A stretch of DNA of 64,000 bases from Haloterrigena turkmenica DSM 5511 (lineage in GTDB: Archaea; Halobacteriota; Halobacteria; Halobacteriales; Natrialbaceae), in NCBI RefSeq assembly GCF_000025325.1, contig NC_013743.1:2666001-2730000 (forward strand), read 5' to 3'. The notes beneath the pieces were generated by a model. That model did no database searches, had not been told where the DNA came from, and saw nothing but the letters and a program-made list of their open reading frames with translations. The translations under genes and the position numbers were made by a program. Positions 34,284-43,213 of the stretch are shown in pieces (the stretch's first letter is position 1; each line of letters opens with the position of its first letter).

Positions 34284-35237
34284 TCAAACCAGTTTTCGGA
34301 GGAGTTTGTAGCCCGCGTCGCGAAGCGGATCCGGCAGGAATCGCGCGTAGACGCCGTACTGGGCCAGCGGCCCGACCGGATACCGCGCGGGCGGTTCGGG
34401 CGTCGTGGCGGACTCCAGGATCGCCGCGGCGACGTCTTCGGCGCTGGAGGCGAAGGGGCCCCCGTTGCCGCCGCCGATCAGTTGCATCTCGCTATAGATC
34501 TCGTACAGCGACTCGTAGGCGGGCGTCCGCTCCGATTCGGGCAGTTCCTCGTCGACGCGGTCGCTGAAGTTCGTGTCGACCGGGCCGGGCTCGATCACGG
34601 TGACGTCGATGCCGAACTCCTCGACTTCCGCGCGCAGGGAGTCGCTCATCGCCTCGAGGGCGTGTTTCGACCCCGAGTAGGCGCCCGAGCCGGGGAACGA
34701 GACCCGGCCGACAACGCTCGAGACGTTGATGATTCGGCCGGCGCCCTGGGCGCGCATGTGAGGGAGAGCGGCGCGAGTGAGCCGGTGAGGGCCGTAGACG
34801 TTGACGTCGAACTGGCGGTGGAGATCCGACGTCGCGACGTCCTCCATCGGTCCCATCTGGGCGTAGCCGGCGTTGTTGACGACGCAGTCGATCGCGCCGG
34901 CGACGTCGACGACCCGCTCGACTGCCCGCGCGACCTGATCGGGGTCGGTGACGTCCAGTGCGAACGTTGTACAGCCCGCATCCTCGAGGGCCGTGATGTC
35001 CTCGGGATCGCGCGCGGTCGCGAACACCTGCCAGTCTTCGCGCAAGAACGCGGCTGCAGTGGCGCGCCCGATGCCGGACGAACAGCCGGTGATCAGGACG
35101 GACTTCTTGCGGGTGTAACGGTCGTCCTCGTCGCCGACGGGTTCGCCGCCGTCCCGTGCCGTCTCTCGATCCTCCTCAACAACGGTGCCCTCCGGCCCGT
35201 CGTCGTCGGTTCCCTCGACGTCCTCAGCGGTGGCCAT
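34284..35237 (-). CDS. Short-chain dehydrogenase/reductase (SDR)
   Basis: A 317-residue classical SDR with an extra acidic N-terminal tail of about 45 residues. Motifs: TGCSSGIGRATAAAF (cofactor), NNAGYAQMG, the catalytic Ser in IINVSSVVG and YSGSKHA (Tyr-x3-Lys), then EPGPVDTNFSD. It probably reduces a ketone or sterol/retinol-like substrate; cofactor preference is not visible. Start ATG at 35237. It overlaps the neighbouring plus-strand gene's shadow frames only. The tail (last 20 residues, DPLRDAGYKLLRKLV) is amphipathic and may bind membranes. Confidence 0.9.
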   Translation of the reverse strand: MATAEDVEGTDDDGPEGTVVEEDRETARDGGEPVGDEDDRYTRKKSVLITGCSSGIGRATAAAFLREDWQVFATARDPEDITALEDAGCTTFALDVTDPDQVARAVERVVDVAGAIDCVVNNAGYAQMGPMEDVATSDLHRQFDVNVYGPHRLTRAALPHMRAQGAGRIINVSSVVGRVSFPGSGAYSGSKHALEAMSDSLRAEVEEFGIDVTVIEPGPVDTNFSDRVDEELPESERTPAYESLYEIYSEMQLIGGGNGGPFASSAEDVAAAILESATTPEPPARYPVGPLAQYGVYARFLPDPLRDAGYKLLRKLV

Positions 35238-35441
35238 ACGTGACCGGTTCGAGAGACGATACCTAAGTATCGACGGTTTGTCGCGCTGAACGGACTGTCC
35301 GGGCGCACCGAGAACTGACCGCCGCTGCGAGCGGCGGACGACGCCGTCCGGCCGCCGCTGAACGCCCGCACCGATCACCGATCCGGACGTTCACGGGAAC
35401 TGTCCGAGAGCTATTCGTTACCTTGTCACTATGTAACACAT

Positions 35442-36338
35442 ATGGCGAACACACCGACAGAGCGACCGATACTGGTCGCGGTCGCAAACCCCGACCACAC
35501 ACCCCAACTCGTCCGGACGGCCGGTGACCTCGCTCGAGCGAGCGACAGTGCGGTTCGGATCGTCTCGGTCGTCGTCAAGTCCCGCGACTCGCCCTTCGCC
35601 GTCTACTCGGACGAAGCGATCATCGAACGGTACTCGGGGAACAGTCAGGAGATCGTCGACCGCGCGGTCGACGTCGCGCCCGACGACGTCGCGGTCTCCG
35701 GGACGCTGGTCGTCAGTCGATCCGTCTCCGACGGCATCCTCTCGGCGGTCGAGCAGACCGAGCCGCGCGCGCTCGTCGTCGGCTGGGAGGATCGAACGCA
35801 CCGCGCGGACACCGTCATCGGGACGACGATCGATCGCCTCATAGAGCGAGCCCCGTGTGACCTCTACGTCGAGCGCATCGGTCACGAGGCGGGCGCTGTC
35901 GACTCGATCTTAGTGCCGGTCGCGGGTGGTCCACACGTCGGTCCAGCGGTCGGCGTGGCGAAAGCGATCGCCGCGCGCAACGACGCGACCGTGGTTCTCC
36001 GGTCGGTCGTCGATCCCGACACCGACGAGGCCGCGGCGCGAGAGTTCCTCGAGGACGCGGCGGCGTCCCTCGAGGCGGCGCCAGGCCCGAGCGTCCGAAC
36101 GGAGTCGCTGCTCGACGAGGGCGACGACGTCGCCGAACGACTGCTCGAGGTCGCGCCGGATCACGACGTCCTCGTGTTCGGGGCGACGCGGGAAGGGGCG
36201 ATTCACCGCCGACTCGTCGGCTCGATCCCACAGACGGTAACGCGTCGAACCGATCGAACGGTGATCCTCGCTCGCGACGGCGAGACCATCGGCGGTCCGG
36301 TTCGCCGACGGATTCGGCGGTTCCTACCGACGGCGTAG
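35442..36338 (+). CDS. Tandem UspA-domain protein
   Basis: A 298-residue protein of two universal stress protein domains (about 8-145 and 152-290). Each has the ILVAV(A/P) start and the C-terminal nucleotide-type loop: GWEDRTHRADTVIGTTIDRL in the first and GATREGAIHRRLVGSIPQTV in the second. Such tandem Usps are typical in haloarchaea and may sense adenine nucleotides or regulate transporters. It ends in an Arg-rich tail (RRRIRRF). Start at the ATG at 35442. It converges on endonuclease V with 39 bp between. Confidence 0.85.
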   Translation: MANTPTERPILVAVANPDHTPQLVRTAGDLARASDSAVRIVSVVVKSRDSPFAVYSDEAIIERYSGNSQEIVDRAVDVAPDDVAVSGTLVVSRSVSDGILSAVEQTEPRALVVGWEDRTHRADTVIGTTIDRLIERAPCDLYVERIGHEAGAVDSILVPVAGGPHVGPAVGVAKAIAARNDATVVLRSVVDPDTDEAAAREFLEDAAASLEAAPGPSVRTESLLDEGDDVAERLLEVAPDHDVLVFGATREGAIHRRLVGSIPQTVTRRTDRTVILARDGETIGGPVRRRIRRFLPTA

Positions 36339-36377
36339 TGACGCGGACCGGCGCCCGTGTGCGCTCTCGCCGGTCCG

Positions 36378-37175
36378 TCAGGCGTCTCCGTCGAGTCCTC
36401 GCTTCGCCTCGTCGGCGTAGCTGTCGGCTAGACGGACGGGTTCGGGGAGCTTGTACGACGAGGCGAGCGCAAGCGCCACATCGGCTGCGGTCTCGGGGCC
36501 GACGCGGTGACCGGGGCTGACGTACAGCGGGTTGATGTACCGGTTCGGCGAGTCGTACTGGCGCGTCTGGACCGCATAGCCCAGCAGCGTACCGTCGGGC
36601 GCGTCGACCCGCGAGTTCGACTCGATCGGAACGCGAACTCCTTCGGGGAGGTTCTCGGTGTCTTCCGTCGGGGTGCCACAGAGCAGGCTCTTCGCGACGC
36701 CGATGCTGGGCACGTCGCGGACGACGCCCATGTGGGTCGCGATACCCGCCTGCCGGAAGTGGATGCGGCCGCTGCCGTCGAAGAGGATCAGATCGGGGTC
36801 GACGGAGAGCTCCTCGAGCGCTGCGAGGATCGGCCGCCCCTCGCGGAAGGAGAGCAGGCCCGGAATGTAGGGGATCTCGAGGGGCGTCACCGCATGGACG
36901 CGTTCGATCACCTCGCCGCCGCGCATGGCGACGACGGCGGAAAGCGCCCGGTCCTGATCGCCCGCCTCGTTCGTGAGAAACGACTGGTCGACGCCGACGA
37001 CGGTCGGCGGGTCCGCGCCGCTCGAGGCCGCCGCGAGCGGATCGCCGAGCGTCGCGGGATCGAAGTCGAAGTCGTCTTCGAACACCGCCGCGTCGGCGAT
37101 TTCGCGCTGCATGGCTTCCATGTCGTCGCGCTCGAGCGAGGCGTCGGGAACGAGGTCTGGCCGGGCCGTGGGCAT
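36378..37175 (-). CDS. nfi: Endonuclease V (deoxyinosine-specific)
   Basis: The 265-residue product has the three RNase-H-like active-site blocks of EndoV: VVGVDQSF (Asp, about 60-66), PYIPGLLSFREG (Glu, about 102-113) and DGSGRIHFRQAGIATHMG (Asp, about 133-149), then IGVAKSLLCG. It incises near deaminated purines, part of alternative excision repair. The N-terminal 25 residues are an acidic addition. Start ATG at 37175. It stands alone between a convergent UspA gene and the rhomboid gene. Confidence 0.93.
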   Translation of the reverse strand: MPTARPDLVPDASLERDDMEAMQREIADAAVFEDDFDFDPATLGDPLAAASSGADPPTVVGVDQSFLTNEAGDQDRALSAVVAMRGGEVIERVHAVTPLEIPYIPGLLSFREGRPILAALEELSVDPDLILFDGSGRIHFRQAGIATHMGVVRDVPSIGVAKSLLCGTPTEDTENLPEGVRVPIESNSRVDAPDGTLLGYAVQTRQYDSPNRYINPLYVSPGHRVGPETAADVALALASSYKLPEPVRLADSYADEAKRGLDGDA

Positions 37176-37263
37176 CGATACGCGGACGTTGGCAGCGGGC
37201 GAAAATCAGTGTCCGGGTTGCACGACGCGAGATGGATCGGCGAGCGAAGCGAGCGGTCTGTGG

Positions 37264-38196
37264 TCAGAACCGACGGCGACCGCCGGGACCGCCCGGACCG
37301 CCGGGGCCACCGCCGCCGCCGCCGAGTTGAAACTGACTCGGCGTGCGGACGTTCTGCGTCCGCTTGACGTACTCGCCGTATCCCAGCCCGATCAAGAGGC
37401 CGACGAGGTGTGCCATGTGGGCGATATCACCGCCGCCACCGGTACCGATGAAGAACACGCTAGCGAGCGCTGTCAATCCCGTCAGCGCCCAGATCGGGGC
37501 GGGGATAATGAAGTACACGTACACGGTGAGGTTCGGATTCAGAACCGTCAGAACGCCCATGATCGCGAGCGCGGCGCCGCTGGCGCCGAGAACGCCGGGC
37601 GTGAGCGGTGTGATGGGTCCTTGTACGTATTGAATGGCGATCTGCCCGAGACCGGCGAGCGCCCCGCTCACGAGGAAGAGGATCGCGAAGTTCCTCGAGC
37701 CAACGTAGCGCTCGACGAGCGGCCCGAAGAAGAATATCACGATGCTGTTGAAGACGATGTGCATGAAGCCGCCGTGAGCGAAAATCGACGTGAACCACGT
37801 CCAGATGTACTCCGGGTTCTGTGGCGTCAAGACGAACAACGCGCGGTACACGTTGGCCGTGAGCGTCAGTTGAACGATCAACTGTGCGAGGAACGTGAGC
37901 CACATCAGCGCGAGGAACGTGTAGGTCGCGTTCCCGCGGAAGTAGGCTAACGGCCCGCCAGCGCCCGTGTTTATCGGGAGCTTGTCGACGAGACTCGAGG
38001 CCCGTGACGTACTCCCACCGCCGTTGACGCTATTGTCGAACCCGCTGTCGAAGACTCCCTGAGGATCGTTCCAGTCCTGGAGTCCGGTACAGTCGTGGTT
38101 TTCCGGCAGCCGGTGGTCGGCACAGAAGGTCCCCCCGCAGTGCCGACAGTTGTAGGGCATGCTTTCGTCTTTCCCACACACGTCGCACTTGGCCAT
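37264..38196 (-). CDS. Rhomboid intramembrane serine protease with N-terminal AN1-type zinc finger
   Basis: A 310-residue fusion. Residues 1-40 form an AN1-type zinc finger: CDVC, CRHC, then C-x-D-H and H-x-C (FCADHRLPENHDC). A Ser/Asn/Gly linker follows, then a six-helix rhomboid core: WTWFTSIFAHGGFMHIVFNS (HxxxN, oxyanion region), GASGAALAIMGV (nucleophilic Ser) and AHMAHLVGLLIGLGYGEY (catalytic His). The C-terminus is Gly/Pro-rich (GGGGGPGGPGGPGG). The zinc finger could bring substrates or nucleic acid/ubiquitin-like partners to the protease; the same fusion is known for Haloferax RhoII. Start ATG at 38196. Confidence 0.92.
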   Translation of the reverse strand: MAKCDVCGKDESMPYNCRHCGGTFCADHRLPENHDCTGLQDWNDPQGVFDSGFDNSVNGGGSTSRASSLVDKLPINTGAGGPLAYFRGNATYTFLALMWLTFLAQLIVQLTLTANVYRALFVLTPQNPEYIWTWFTSIFAHGGFMHIVFNSIVIFFFGPLVERYVGSRNFAILFLVSGALAGLGQIAIQYVQGPITPLTPGVLGASGAALAIMGVLTVLNPNLTVYVYFIIPAPIWALTGLTALASVFFIGTGGGGDIAHMAHLVGLLIGLGYGEYVKRTQNVRTPSQFQLGGGGGGPGGPGGPGGRRRF

Positions 38197-38488
38197 TGAC
38201 CGGGGGTATGTGTGGCACCGCTAAGGGATTTGGGGTTCGTTCCTCGCACCGGACGCCGCTAGCCGTCTCGTGATTTCACCTCCCCGCGCTGGGACTTCGA
38301 TCAGTTGACGAGTCGTTGTGGCGTGGTAGTCACACCGTACACACCGTTTCGATCGATGATATTCCACCGAGTGCGTGCGTCGACCACCTATCGAGGACTG
38401 CTGATCGCTCCCGCCGACCGCTCATCCACGCCGATCGCGTCCGGCGTCGGACTGTACATTTTTGCTCCCGGAACCCCCATATCGAGGC

Positions 38489-38929
38489 GTGCAAGAGTAC
38501 GAGCGCAAGCAGCTGCTCGAGCGGGTCGAGCGCGAGGGGGCGACCGTCGGCGCGGACATCCCGGAGACGATCACGATCCAGGGCGAGGAGATCGACCTCC
38601 GAACATTCGTCTTCGAGATCAAGCGCCGCGAGACGGTCCCGCAAGGCGAGCGCGACCGCGTCGAGCAGGCCAAACGGAACCTGCGGCGCGAGCGCATCGA
38701 GCGCCTCGAGGCCATCGAAGAAGGCGACATCACCCGCGAGGAGGGCGAGGAACTCGCGGGGAGCATCATCGGCATCGATCGCGCGTTGAACGCCCTCGAG
38801 AGTCTCGGCCCGACGAACTTAGAGCGCGAACAGCAGGCCCAGAAGGCCCAGGACCGAAAGCGCTGGATGTCGTTCCTGAAGAAGGCGCTGGGGAAAGACG
38901 ACGACGGCGCCTCGCGGAGGGGTCGGTAG
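38489..38929 (+). CDS. DUF5788-family haloarchaeal protein, coupled to polX
   Basis: A 146-residue charged, largely coiled protein (QEYERKQLLERVEREGA start, then QAKRNLRRERIERLEAI). It matches the haloarchaeal DUF5788 family, whose role is unknown. The start is the GTG at 38489, since the longer upstream frame starts at TTG and only adds a Pro-rich stretch. Its TAG stop is followed at once by the polX ATG (38930), so the pair is surely one transcript with coupled translation and a role in or near PolX-dependent repair is inferred. Confidence 0.75.
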   Translation: MQEYERKQLLERVEREGATVGADIPETITIQGEEIDLRTFVFEIKRRETVPQGERDRVEQAKRNLRRERIERLEAIEEGDITREEGEELAGSIIGIDRALNALESLGPTNLEREQQAQKAQDRKRWMSFLKKALGKDDDGASRRGR

Positions 38930-40681
38930 ATGGCGACCAACGCCGAGATCGCCGGCCGGTTCGAGGAGTTCGCCGACCTGCTCGAGGCCAACGACGTCGA
39001 GTACAAGCCCCGCGCCTACCGGCGCGCGGCCGAGAACATCGGCGCTCATCCCGTCCCGATCGCCGACCGCGTCGAGGCCGGCGACGAGGAGATACTGGAG
39101 GAGATCGACGGCGTCGGCGACGCCATCTCCTCGAAGGTCATCGAATACGTCGAAACCGGCGAAATCGAGGAACTCGAGGAGCTTCGCGCGGAACTTCCGA
39201 TCGACATCGCTGACATCACGCGCATCGAGGGTGTCGGCCCCAAGACCGCGGGGAAACTCTACCGCGAACTGGGGATCGAAACGCTGGACGACCTCGAGGA
39301 AGCCGCTGAAAACAACGAAATTCAGGAAGTCAAGGGCTTCGGCCCGAAGACCGAACAGAACATCCGCGAGAACATCGACTTCGCGCGGGAGGTCGGCCAG
39401 CGGCAGTTGCTGGGCGAGGCCCGGCCCCTCGCCGACGACGTGCTCGCGTTCCTCGATGGCCTCAAGGCGGTCGAGCGCTGCGAGGTCGCCGGCTCGATCC
39501 GGCGCTGGCGCGAGACGATCGGCGACGTGGACGCCCTCGTCGCGACCGAGGACGGCGAGGCCGTGGTCGAGGCGTTCGTCGACTGGGACTCGGTCGACAG
39601 CGAGATCGAGTCCGGCCCGGAGAAGGCGAGTATCCGCGTCGGCGAGATCCGGGTCGATCTGCGCGTGGTCGTCCCGGAAGAGTTCGGCTCCGCGCTGCAG
39701 TACTTCACGGGCAGCAAGGATCACAACGTCGCGCTTCGCAACTACGCGATCGACCGCGGGATGAAGCTAAACGAGTACGGCGCCTTCGACGTCAGCGATG
39801 TCGAGGACCACGAGGCAGGGCAGCGCGTCGGGGAACGCGTCGCCGGCGAGACCGAAGACGGGATGTACGAGGCGCTGGGCCTCCCGTGGATCCCGCCGGA
39901 ACTCCGCGAGGATCGCGGGGAGATCGCCGCCGCCGAGAACGGCGAGTTGCCAGACTTACTCGAGCGCGACGATATCCGCGGCGACCTCCACACCCACACC
40001 GAGTGGTCCGACGGGAACACTACCATCGAGGCGATGGTCGACGCCGCCGCCGAGATGGGGTACGACTACTACGCCGTCGCCGACCACGCCGAGGGGCCCG
40101 GCATCGTCGGCGGCATGGGGCTCTCGGACACCGAAATCCTCGAACAGGTCGAGGCGATCCGCGAGGTCGCCGCCGCCAGAGATATCGCCGTCTTCGCGGG
40201 CATCGAGGCTAACGTCGACGCCGACGGAGAAATCGACCTCTCGGAGGAAGTGATCGACGCGCTGGACGTGATCGTCGCCTCGACCCACAGCGCACTCGGA
40301 CAGGACGCGGAGACGGCCACCGAGCGGCTCGTCCGCGCCGCCGAGAACCCGGCGATCGACGTGCTCGGCCACCCCAGCGGCCGCCTGCTCAACGAGCGCT
40401 CGGGGCTGGACTTCGACGCGACCGCGCTCGGAGCGGCGGCGGCCGAACACGGCACCGCACTCGAGGTCAACGCGAACCCGCGCCGGCTCGATCTCTGGGG
40501 GAGCGCCGTGCAGGCCGCCCTCGAGGAGGGCGCCCCGATCGCCATTAACACCGACGCCCACCAGCCGTCGACGCTCGAGTACATGCGCTGGGGCGTCCAC
40601 ACCGCCCGGCGCGGCTGGGCCGAGCCCGCGGACGTGATCAACACCTGGGAGCTCGAGGAACTGCGCGAGTTTCTGCACTGA
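38930..40681 (+). CDS. polX: Family X DNA polymerase/3'-5' exonuclease PolX
   Basis: The 583-residue product is the archaeal/bacterial PolX type. Residues 1-145 form the HhH-rich lyase-like domain (IDGVGDAISSK, IEGVGPKTAGKL, VKGFGPKTEQN). The polymerase palm has SIRRWRETIGDVDALVA with the DxD pair (about 188-205) and a third Asp in IRVDLRVV. The C-terminal PHP domain reads DLHTHTEWSDGNT and GHPSGRLL, with the final INTDAHQ, all metal-binding residues intact, so it should have Mn-dependent 3'-5' exonuclease/phosphodiesterase activity. It fills gaps in base-excision repair. It is abutted upstream by the DUF5788 gene. Confidence 0.95.
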   Translation: MATNAEIAGRFEEFADLLEANDVEYKPRAYRRAAENIGAHPVPIADRVEAGDEEILEEIDGVGDAISSKVIEYVETGEIEELEELRAELPIDIADITRIEGVGPKTAGKLYRELGIETLDDLEEAAENNEIQEVKGFGPKTEQNIRENIDFAREVGQRQLLGEARPLADDVLAFLDGLKAVERCEVAGSIRRWRETIGDVDALVATEDGEAVVEAFVDWDSVDSEIESGPEKASIRVGEIRVDLRVVVPEEFGSALQYFTGSKDHNVALRNYAIDRGMKLNEYGAFDVSDVEDHEAGQRVGERVAGETEDGMYEALGLPWIPPELREDRGEIAAAENGELPDLLERDDIRGDLHTHTEWSDGNTTIEAMVDAAAEMGYDYYAVADHAEGPGIVGGMGLSDTEILEQVEAIREVAAARDIAVFAGIEANVDADGEIDLSEEVIDALDVIVASTHSALGQDAETATERLVRAAENPAIDVLGHPSGRLLNERSGLDFDATALGAAAAEHGTALEVNANPRRLDLWGSAVQAALEEGAPIAINTDAHQPSTLEYMRWGVHTARRGWAEPADVINTWELEELREFLH

Positions 40682-40717
40682 CCGCCCGCCGCTCACTGCG
40701 CTCTCTACGGATACCAG

Positions 40718-41194
40718 ATGCAACTGCTCCTCGACGTCATGTGCGGCGGTCTCGATTCCTATCTCCGGATGTGCGACCACGACACCGTCTACGCCGGCGA
40801 CCGCGGACTCGAGGGCGACGACGCGCTGCTCGCGCTCGCTCGAGCCGAAGACCGAACGCTGGTCACGCGGGACGTCACCCTCTCGAATCGCGCCGAAAAC
40901 GCGATCCTGCTCGAGTCCCGCGACGTCGAGGAGCAGTTGTCGGAGCTCGCCGCCGCGGGGGTCGACTTGACGCTCGCCGCCGAACCACGATTCTGCGGGC
41001 GCTGTAACGGCCGCCTCGAGCGCGTCGACTCGGCGGCGACGACGCCCGAGTACGCGCCTGATCCCGCCGAGACCGACGTCTGGCGCTGTCGGGACTGTGG
41101 CCAGCACTTCTGGCGGGGCAGTCACTGGGACCGCGTCGCGCGAACGCTCTCGAAAGTCGGGGGGAACGGCGACAACCCGGACGAAGACGGGTAG
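40718..41194 (+). CDS. Mut7-C RNAse-domain protein
   Basis: A 158-residue protein: an N-terminal PIN-like Mut7-C nuclease domain (MQLLLDVMCGGLDSYLRMCDHDTVY, LARAEDRTLVTRDVTL) and a C-terminal zinc ribbon CGRC ... CRDC with the typical GQHFWRGSHWDR that marks the family. Members are predicted RNases, related to the exonuclease domain of Mut-7. Acidic residues Asp6, Asp13 (approximate), Asp20 and later Asp are the likely metal ligands. It follows polX by 36 bp, so one transcript with polX and the DUF5788 gene is likely. Confidence 0.9.
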   Translation: MQLLLDVMCGGLDSYLRMCDHDTVYAGDRGLEGDDALLALARAEDRTLVTRDVTLSNRAENAILLESRDVEEQLSELAAAGVDLTLAAEPRFCGRCNGRLERVDSAATTPEYAPDPAETDVWRCRDCGQHFWRGSHWDRVARTLSKVGGNGDNPDEDG

Positions 41195-41273
41195 TCCGAC
41201 CGCGCCGGGTCTCGAGTCCGCCTCGGATTTCGATCCGGTTCCGCTCTCCTAGCTGGGTCCAGCTGATTTGCTC

Positions 41274-41483
41274 CTATCGTCCCTCGAGGACGAAGGCCAC
41301 GTCGAGGGTCGTCCGGTACCGCTCGATCGTACCGTCCTCGACCTCCGCCGTCTGCGATTCGATCTCGATCCCGCTGATGTTCTCGAGGGTCTCGTCGGCG
41401 TCGTCGAGGGCGTTCTGTGCGGCGTCTTCCCACGATTCGGTCGAGTTTCCGGTCAGCTGGATAACCTTGACTGTCTCTCCCAT
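41274..41483 (-). CDS. Dodecin-family protein without the flavin-stacking Trp
   Basis: A 69-residue dodecin, a hollow dodecamer that stores flavins. Family features: TVKVIQLTGNSTESWEDAA, an amphipathic helix, then IEIESQTAEVEDGTIERYRTTLDVAFVLEG. In Halobacterium salinarum dodecin an aromatic Trp in the middle strand stacks flavins; here that site reads ENISGIEI, with Gly or Ile in place of Trp. Ligand binding may therefore differ (CoA or none). Start ATG at 41483. The gene is convergent with the Mut7-C gene. Confidence 0.85.
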   Translation of the reverse strand: MGETVKVIQLTGNSTESWEDAAQNALDDADETLENISGIEIESQTAEVEDGTIERYRTTLDVAFVLEGR

Positions 41484-41579
41484 GGTCGTCGGAGAAAACC
41501 TCGTCCAACGGCGTAGTGGTTCGGCGTGAGAATGCTACCACGTCACAGTACTCGCAGTCAGCGGTCCGCGCTCGGCCGC

Positions 41580-42350
41580 TCAGTAGACGGAGACGTCGTC
41601 GAATCGCCCGTCGTAGGCGATGTGATGAGGGTGGGTCGGCTCCGTCCCCGAGAGGAAGAGTCGGTCGACCTTCTCCCAGGTGTTCTCGTACCCGAGATGG
41701 GCGAGTTCGGCGGCCATCGTTTTCCACCGCCGACCGCCGTTCCGGTAGACGACCCGCCTCGAGACGTCGCCCTCGAGCGCGTCGACGAGATCGGCCTCGG
41801 AGTCGATCGCCGCGTCGAACGTAGTGTAGGCGACGCCGACCGATCCCGTGAGGTGTGCGTACGACGACGCAAACGGCGCAATATCGAGCGTCTCGGCGAG
41901 TTCTCGGGCGCGTCGATTGTGCGACGGGAAGTGTTTCGGATTGAAGATTTCGACGGCGTCGACGATATCCCGGTACCGTCGCAGGTCCTCCTCGGTCAGG
42001 CCCACGGTCGCGAACTCGGGGTGGGGCGCCAGCACGGCGGCGTCTTGGCGCTCGAACTCGTCCATCGCCGTCTCGAGCGGGATGAAGTCCGGCACCGGCT
42101 CCTCGAGACCGATCGCCAGCACGTGTTTACGCTCGTGCCACGACCCGGTGAACACCTCACGGCCGGGGATGACGCGCAGCTCCTCGGTGGAGTAGGTGGC
42201 CGCCTCGCGACGGATCTCGGGAACTCGCGTGAAGTGGGGCGCGTACACGATCGCGTCGAGTCCGGCGTCGATGGCTCGCTCGACGACCCGGTCGTCGAGC
42301 ACCTTCACGTGGCAGTCGATTCGCGTCTCCGCTGGCGCTCGCTCGCTCAC
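41580..42350 (-). CDS. PHP-domain phosphoesterase family protein
   Basis: A 256-residue protein resembling the haloarchaeal PHP/polymerase-and-histidinol-phosphatase group. Metal-site candidates are DCHVKVLDDR (only one His), YAPHF, GREVFTGSWHERKHVLAI and LAPHPEFATVG, then IEIFNPKH and SYAHLTGS. The first HxH is changed to DCHV, so the site is not the canonical one. It may be a phosphodiesterase or nuclease. Start GTG at 42350, as no ATG lies close; an upstream frame exists but is Arg-rich. It lies 25 bp downstream of the 142-aa gene on the same strand, so an operon is likely. Confidence 0.75.
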   Translation of the reverse strand: MSERAPAETRIDCHVKVLDDRVVERAIDAGLDAIVYAPHFTRVPEIRREAATYSTEELRVIPGREVFTGSWHERKHVLAIGLEEPVPDFIPLETAMDEFERQDAAVLAPHPEFATVGLTEEDLRRYRDIVDAVEIFNPKHFPSHNRRARELAETLDIAPFASSYAHLTGSVGVAYTTFDAAIDSEADLVDALEGDVSRRVVYRNGGRRWKTMAAELAHLGYENTWEKVDRLFLSGTEPTHPHHIAYDGRFDDVSVY

Positions 42351-42375
42351 GTCACCCTCTTTCGAGACGGGAGAG

Positions 42376-42804
42376 TTATGAATTCTGATTTTCCGGCCAC
42401 GTGACGGTCTCCTTGATCGCATCGACGATCGGCTCGACCGGCTCGTCGGGTTCGAGCGAGACGAACAACCCGTCGTCGCCGACGTAGACGCGGAGGATCT
42501 TCAGGAAGTCCATCGCCGTCGCGATGTACTCGACGCGGTCGGCGTCCGGAAACAGCGTGTTGCGAAAGAGTTCGATCTGCATGAAGTCCATGTGGACGTT
42601 CGTGTGGATCCGCTCGAAGTGCTCGAGCATCGCGTCCTTGCTCTCGTACATCGCGATCGTCTCGTCGGCGATGTACAGCGGGCGAAACGACTCCGTATCG
42701 TACTCGCAAAACGCGTAGAGGGGCCCGGAAACCGTGTTCTGGACGACCTGCCGAACGCGGTCGGCGTCGAACGAGCACAGCTGCGAGCGGTTCGTCGCGG
42801 GCAT
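42376..42804 (-). CDS. Conserved haloarchaeal protein of unknown function
   Basis: A 142-residue soluble alpha/beta protein. Features: VRQVVQNTVSGPLYAFCEY, a helix KDAMLEHFERIHTNVHMDFMQIELF, and a strand KILRVYVGDDGLFVSLEP. No catalytic motif. It is probably a ligand-binding or regulatory protein and is common in haloarchaea. Start ATG at 42804. It lies upstream of the PHP-type gene (25 bp), which suggests shared expression. Confidence 0.7.
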   Translation of the reverse strand: MPATNRSQLCSFDADRVRQVVQNTVSGPLYAFCEYDTESFRPLYIADETIAMYESKDAMLEHFERIHTNVHMDFMQIELFRNTLFPDADRVEYIATAMDFLKILRVYVGDDGLFVSLEPDEPVEPIVDAIKETVTWPENQNS

Positions 42805-42925
42805 AGCCGATCCTCGGCGCCCAGCGGTGAATCCCTGTCGGACGGCACACGCCTCGAGTCGCGACTCGAAGCGGTAGCTGCGAAAGGATCATTAGGCCCC
42901 CCACTCGATACATCAGTGATAGTGA

Positions 42926-43213
42926 ATGGCCTGGGAATGCGGAATCGACGGCTGCGGTGCGGTGTTCGAGGACGTCGAGTCGACCGTCGTCCATCAGGCG
43001 ACGGAACACGAGCGACGGGAGTGTAAGGTCTGTGGCACCGTCGTCCCCGACGGCTATCTCGCGATCCGACACGCCTTCACCGAACACAGCCGGGCCGAGT
43101 ACGTCCGCGCCTACGGCGCGAGTTCCGAAGACGTCCGCAAACGCGAGGAACTCTTAGCGGAGATCGAAGACGTTGCGGACATGCAGGCGATCGCCACGGA
43201 GCTGAAACGGTAG
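42926..43213 (+). CDS. Small C2H2/CxxC zinc-finger protein
   Basis: A 95-residue protein. MAWECGIDGCGAVFEDV ... VVHQATEH (C-x4-C-x11-H-x4-H, a C2H2-type finger, residues 5-28), followed by CKVCGTVVPDG with HAFTEH (a second C-x2-C ... H-x4-H finger, about 33-55). The C-terminal half is a coiled helical tail. Two fingers suggest DNA, RNA or protein binding; the role is unknown. Start ATG at 42926, directly after an AT-rich ACATCAGTGATAGTG segment. Confidence 0.85.
   Translation: MAWECGIDGCGAVFEDVESTVVHQATEHERRECKVCGTVVPDGYLAIRHAFTEHSRAEYVRAYGASSEDVRKREELLAEIEDVADMQAIATELKR

Noticed and set aside
34044-34311. Remnant of tnpB near the IS-end-like hairpins
   Set aside because: Translations on both strands show none of the TnpB RuvC or zinc-finger motifs, so only the hairpin block is called.
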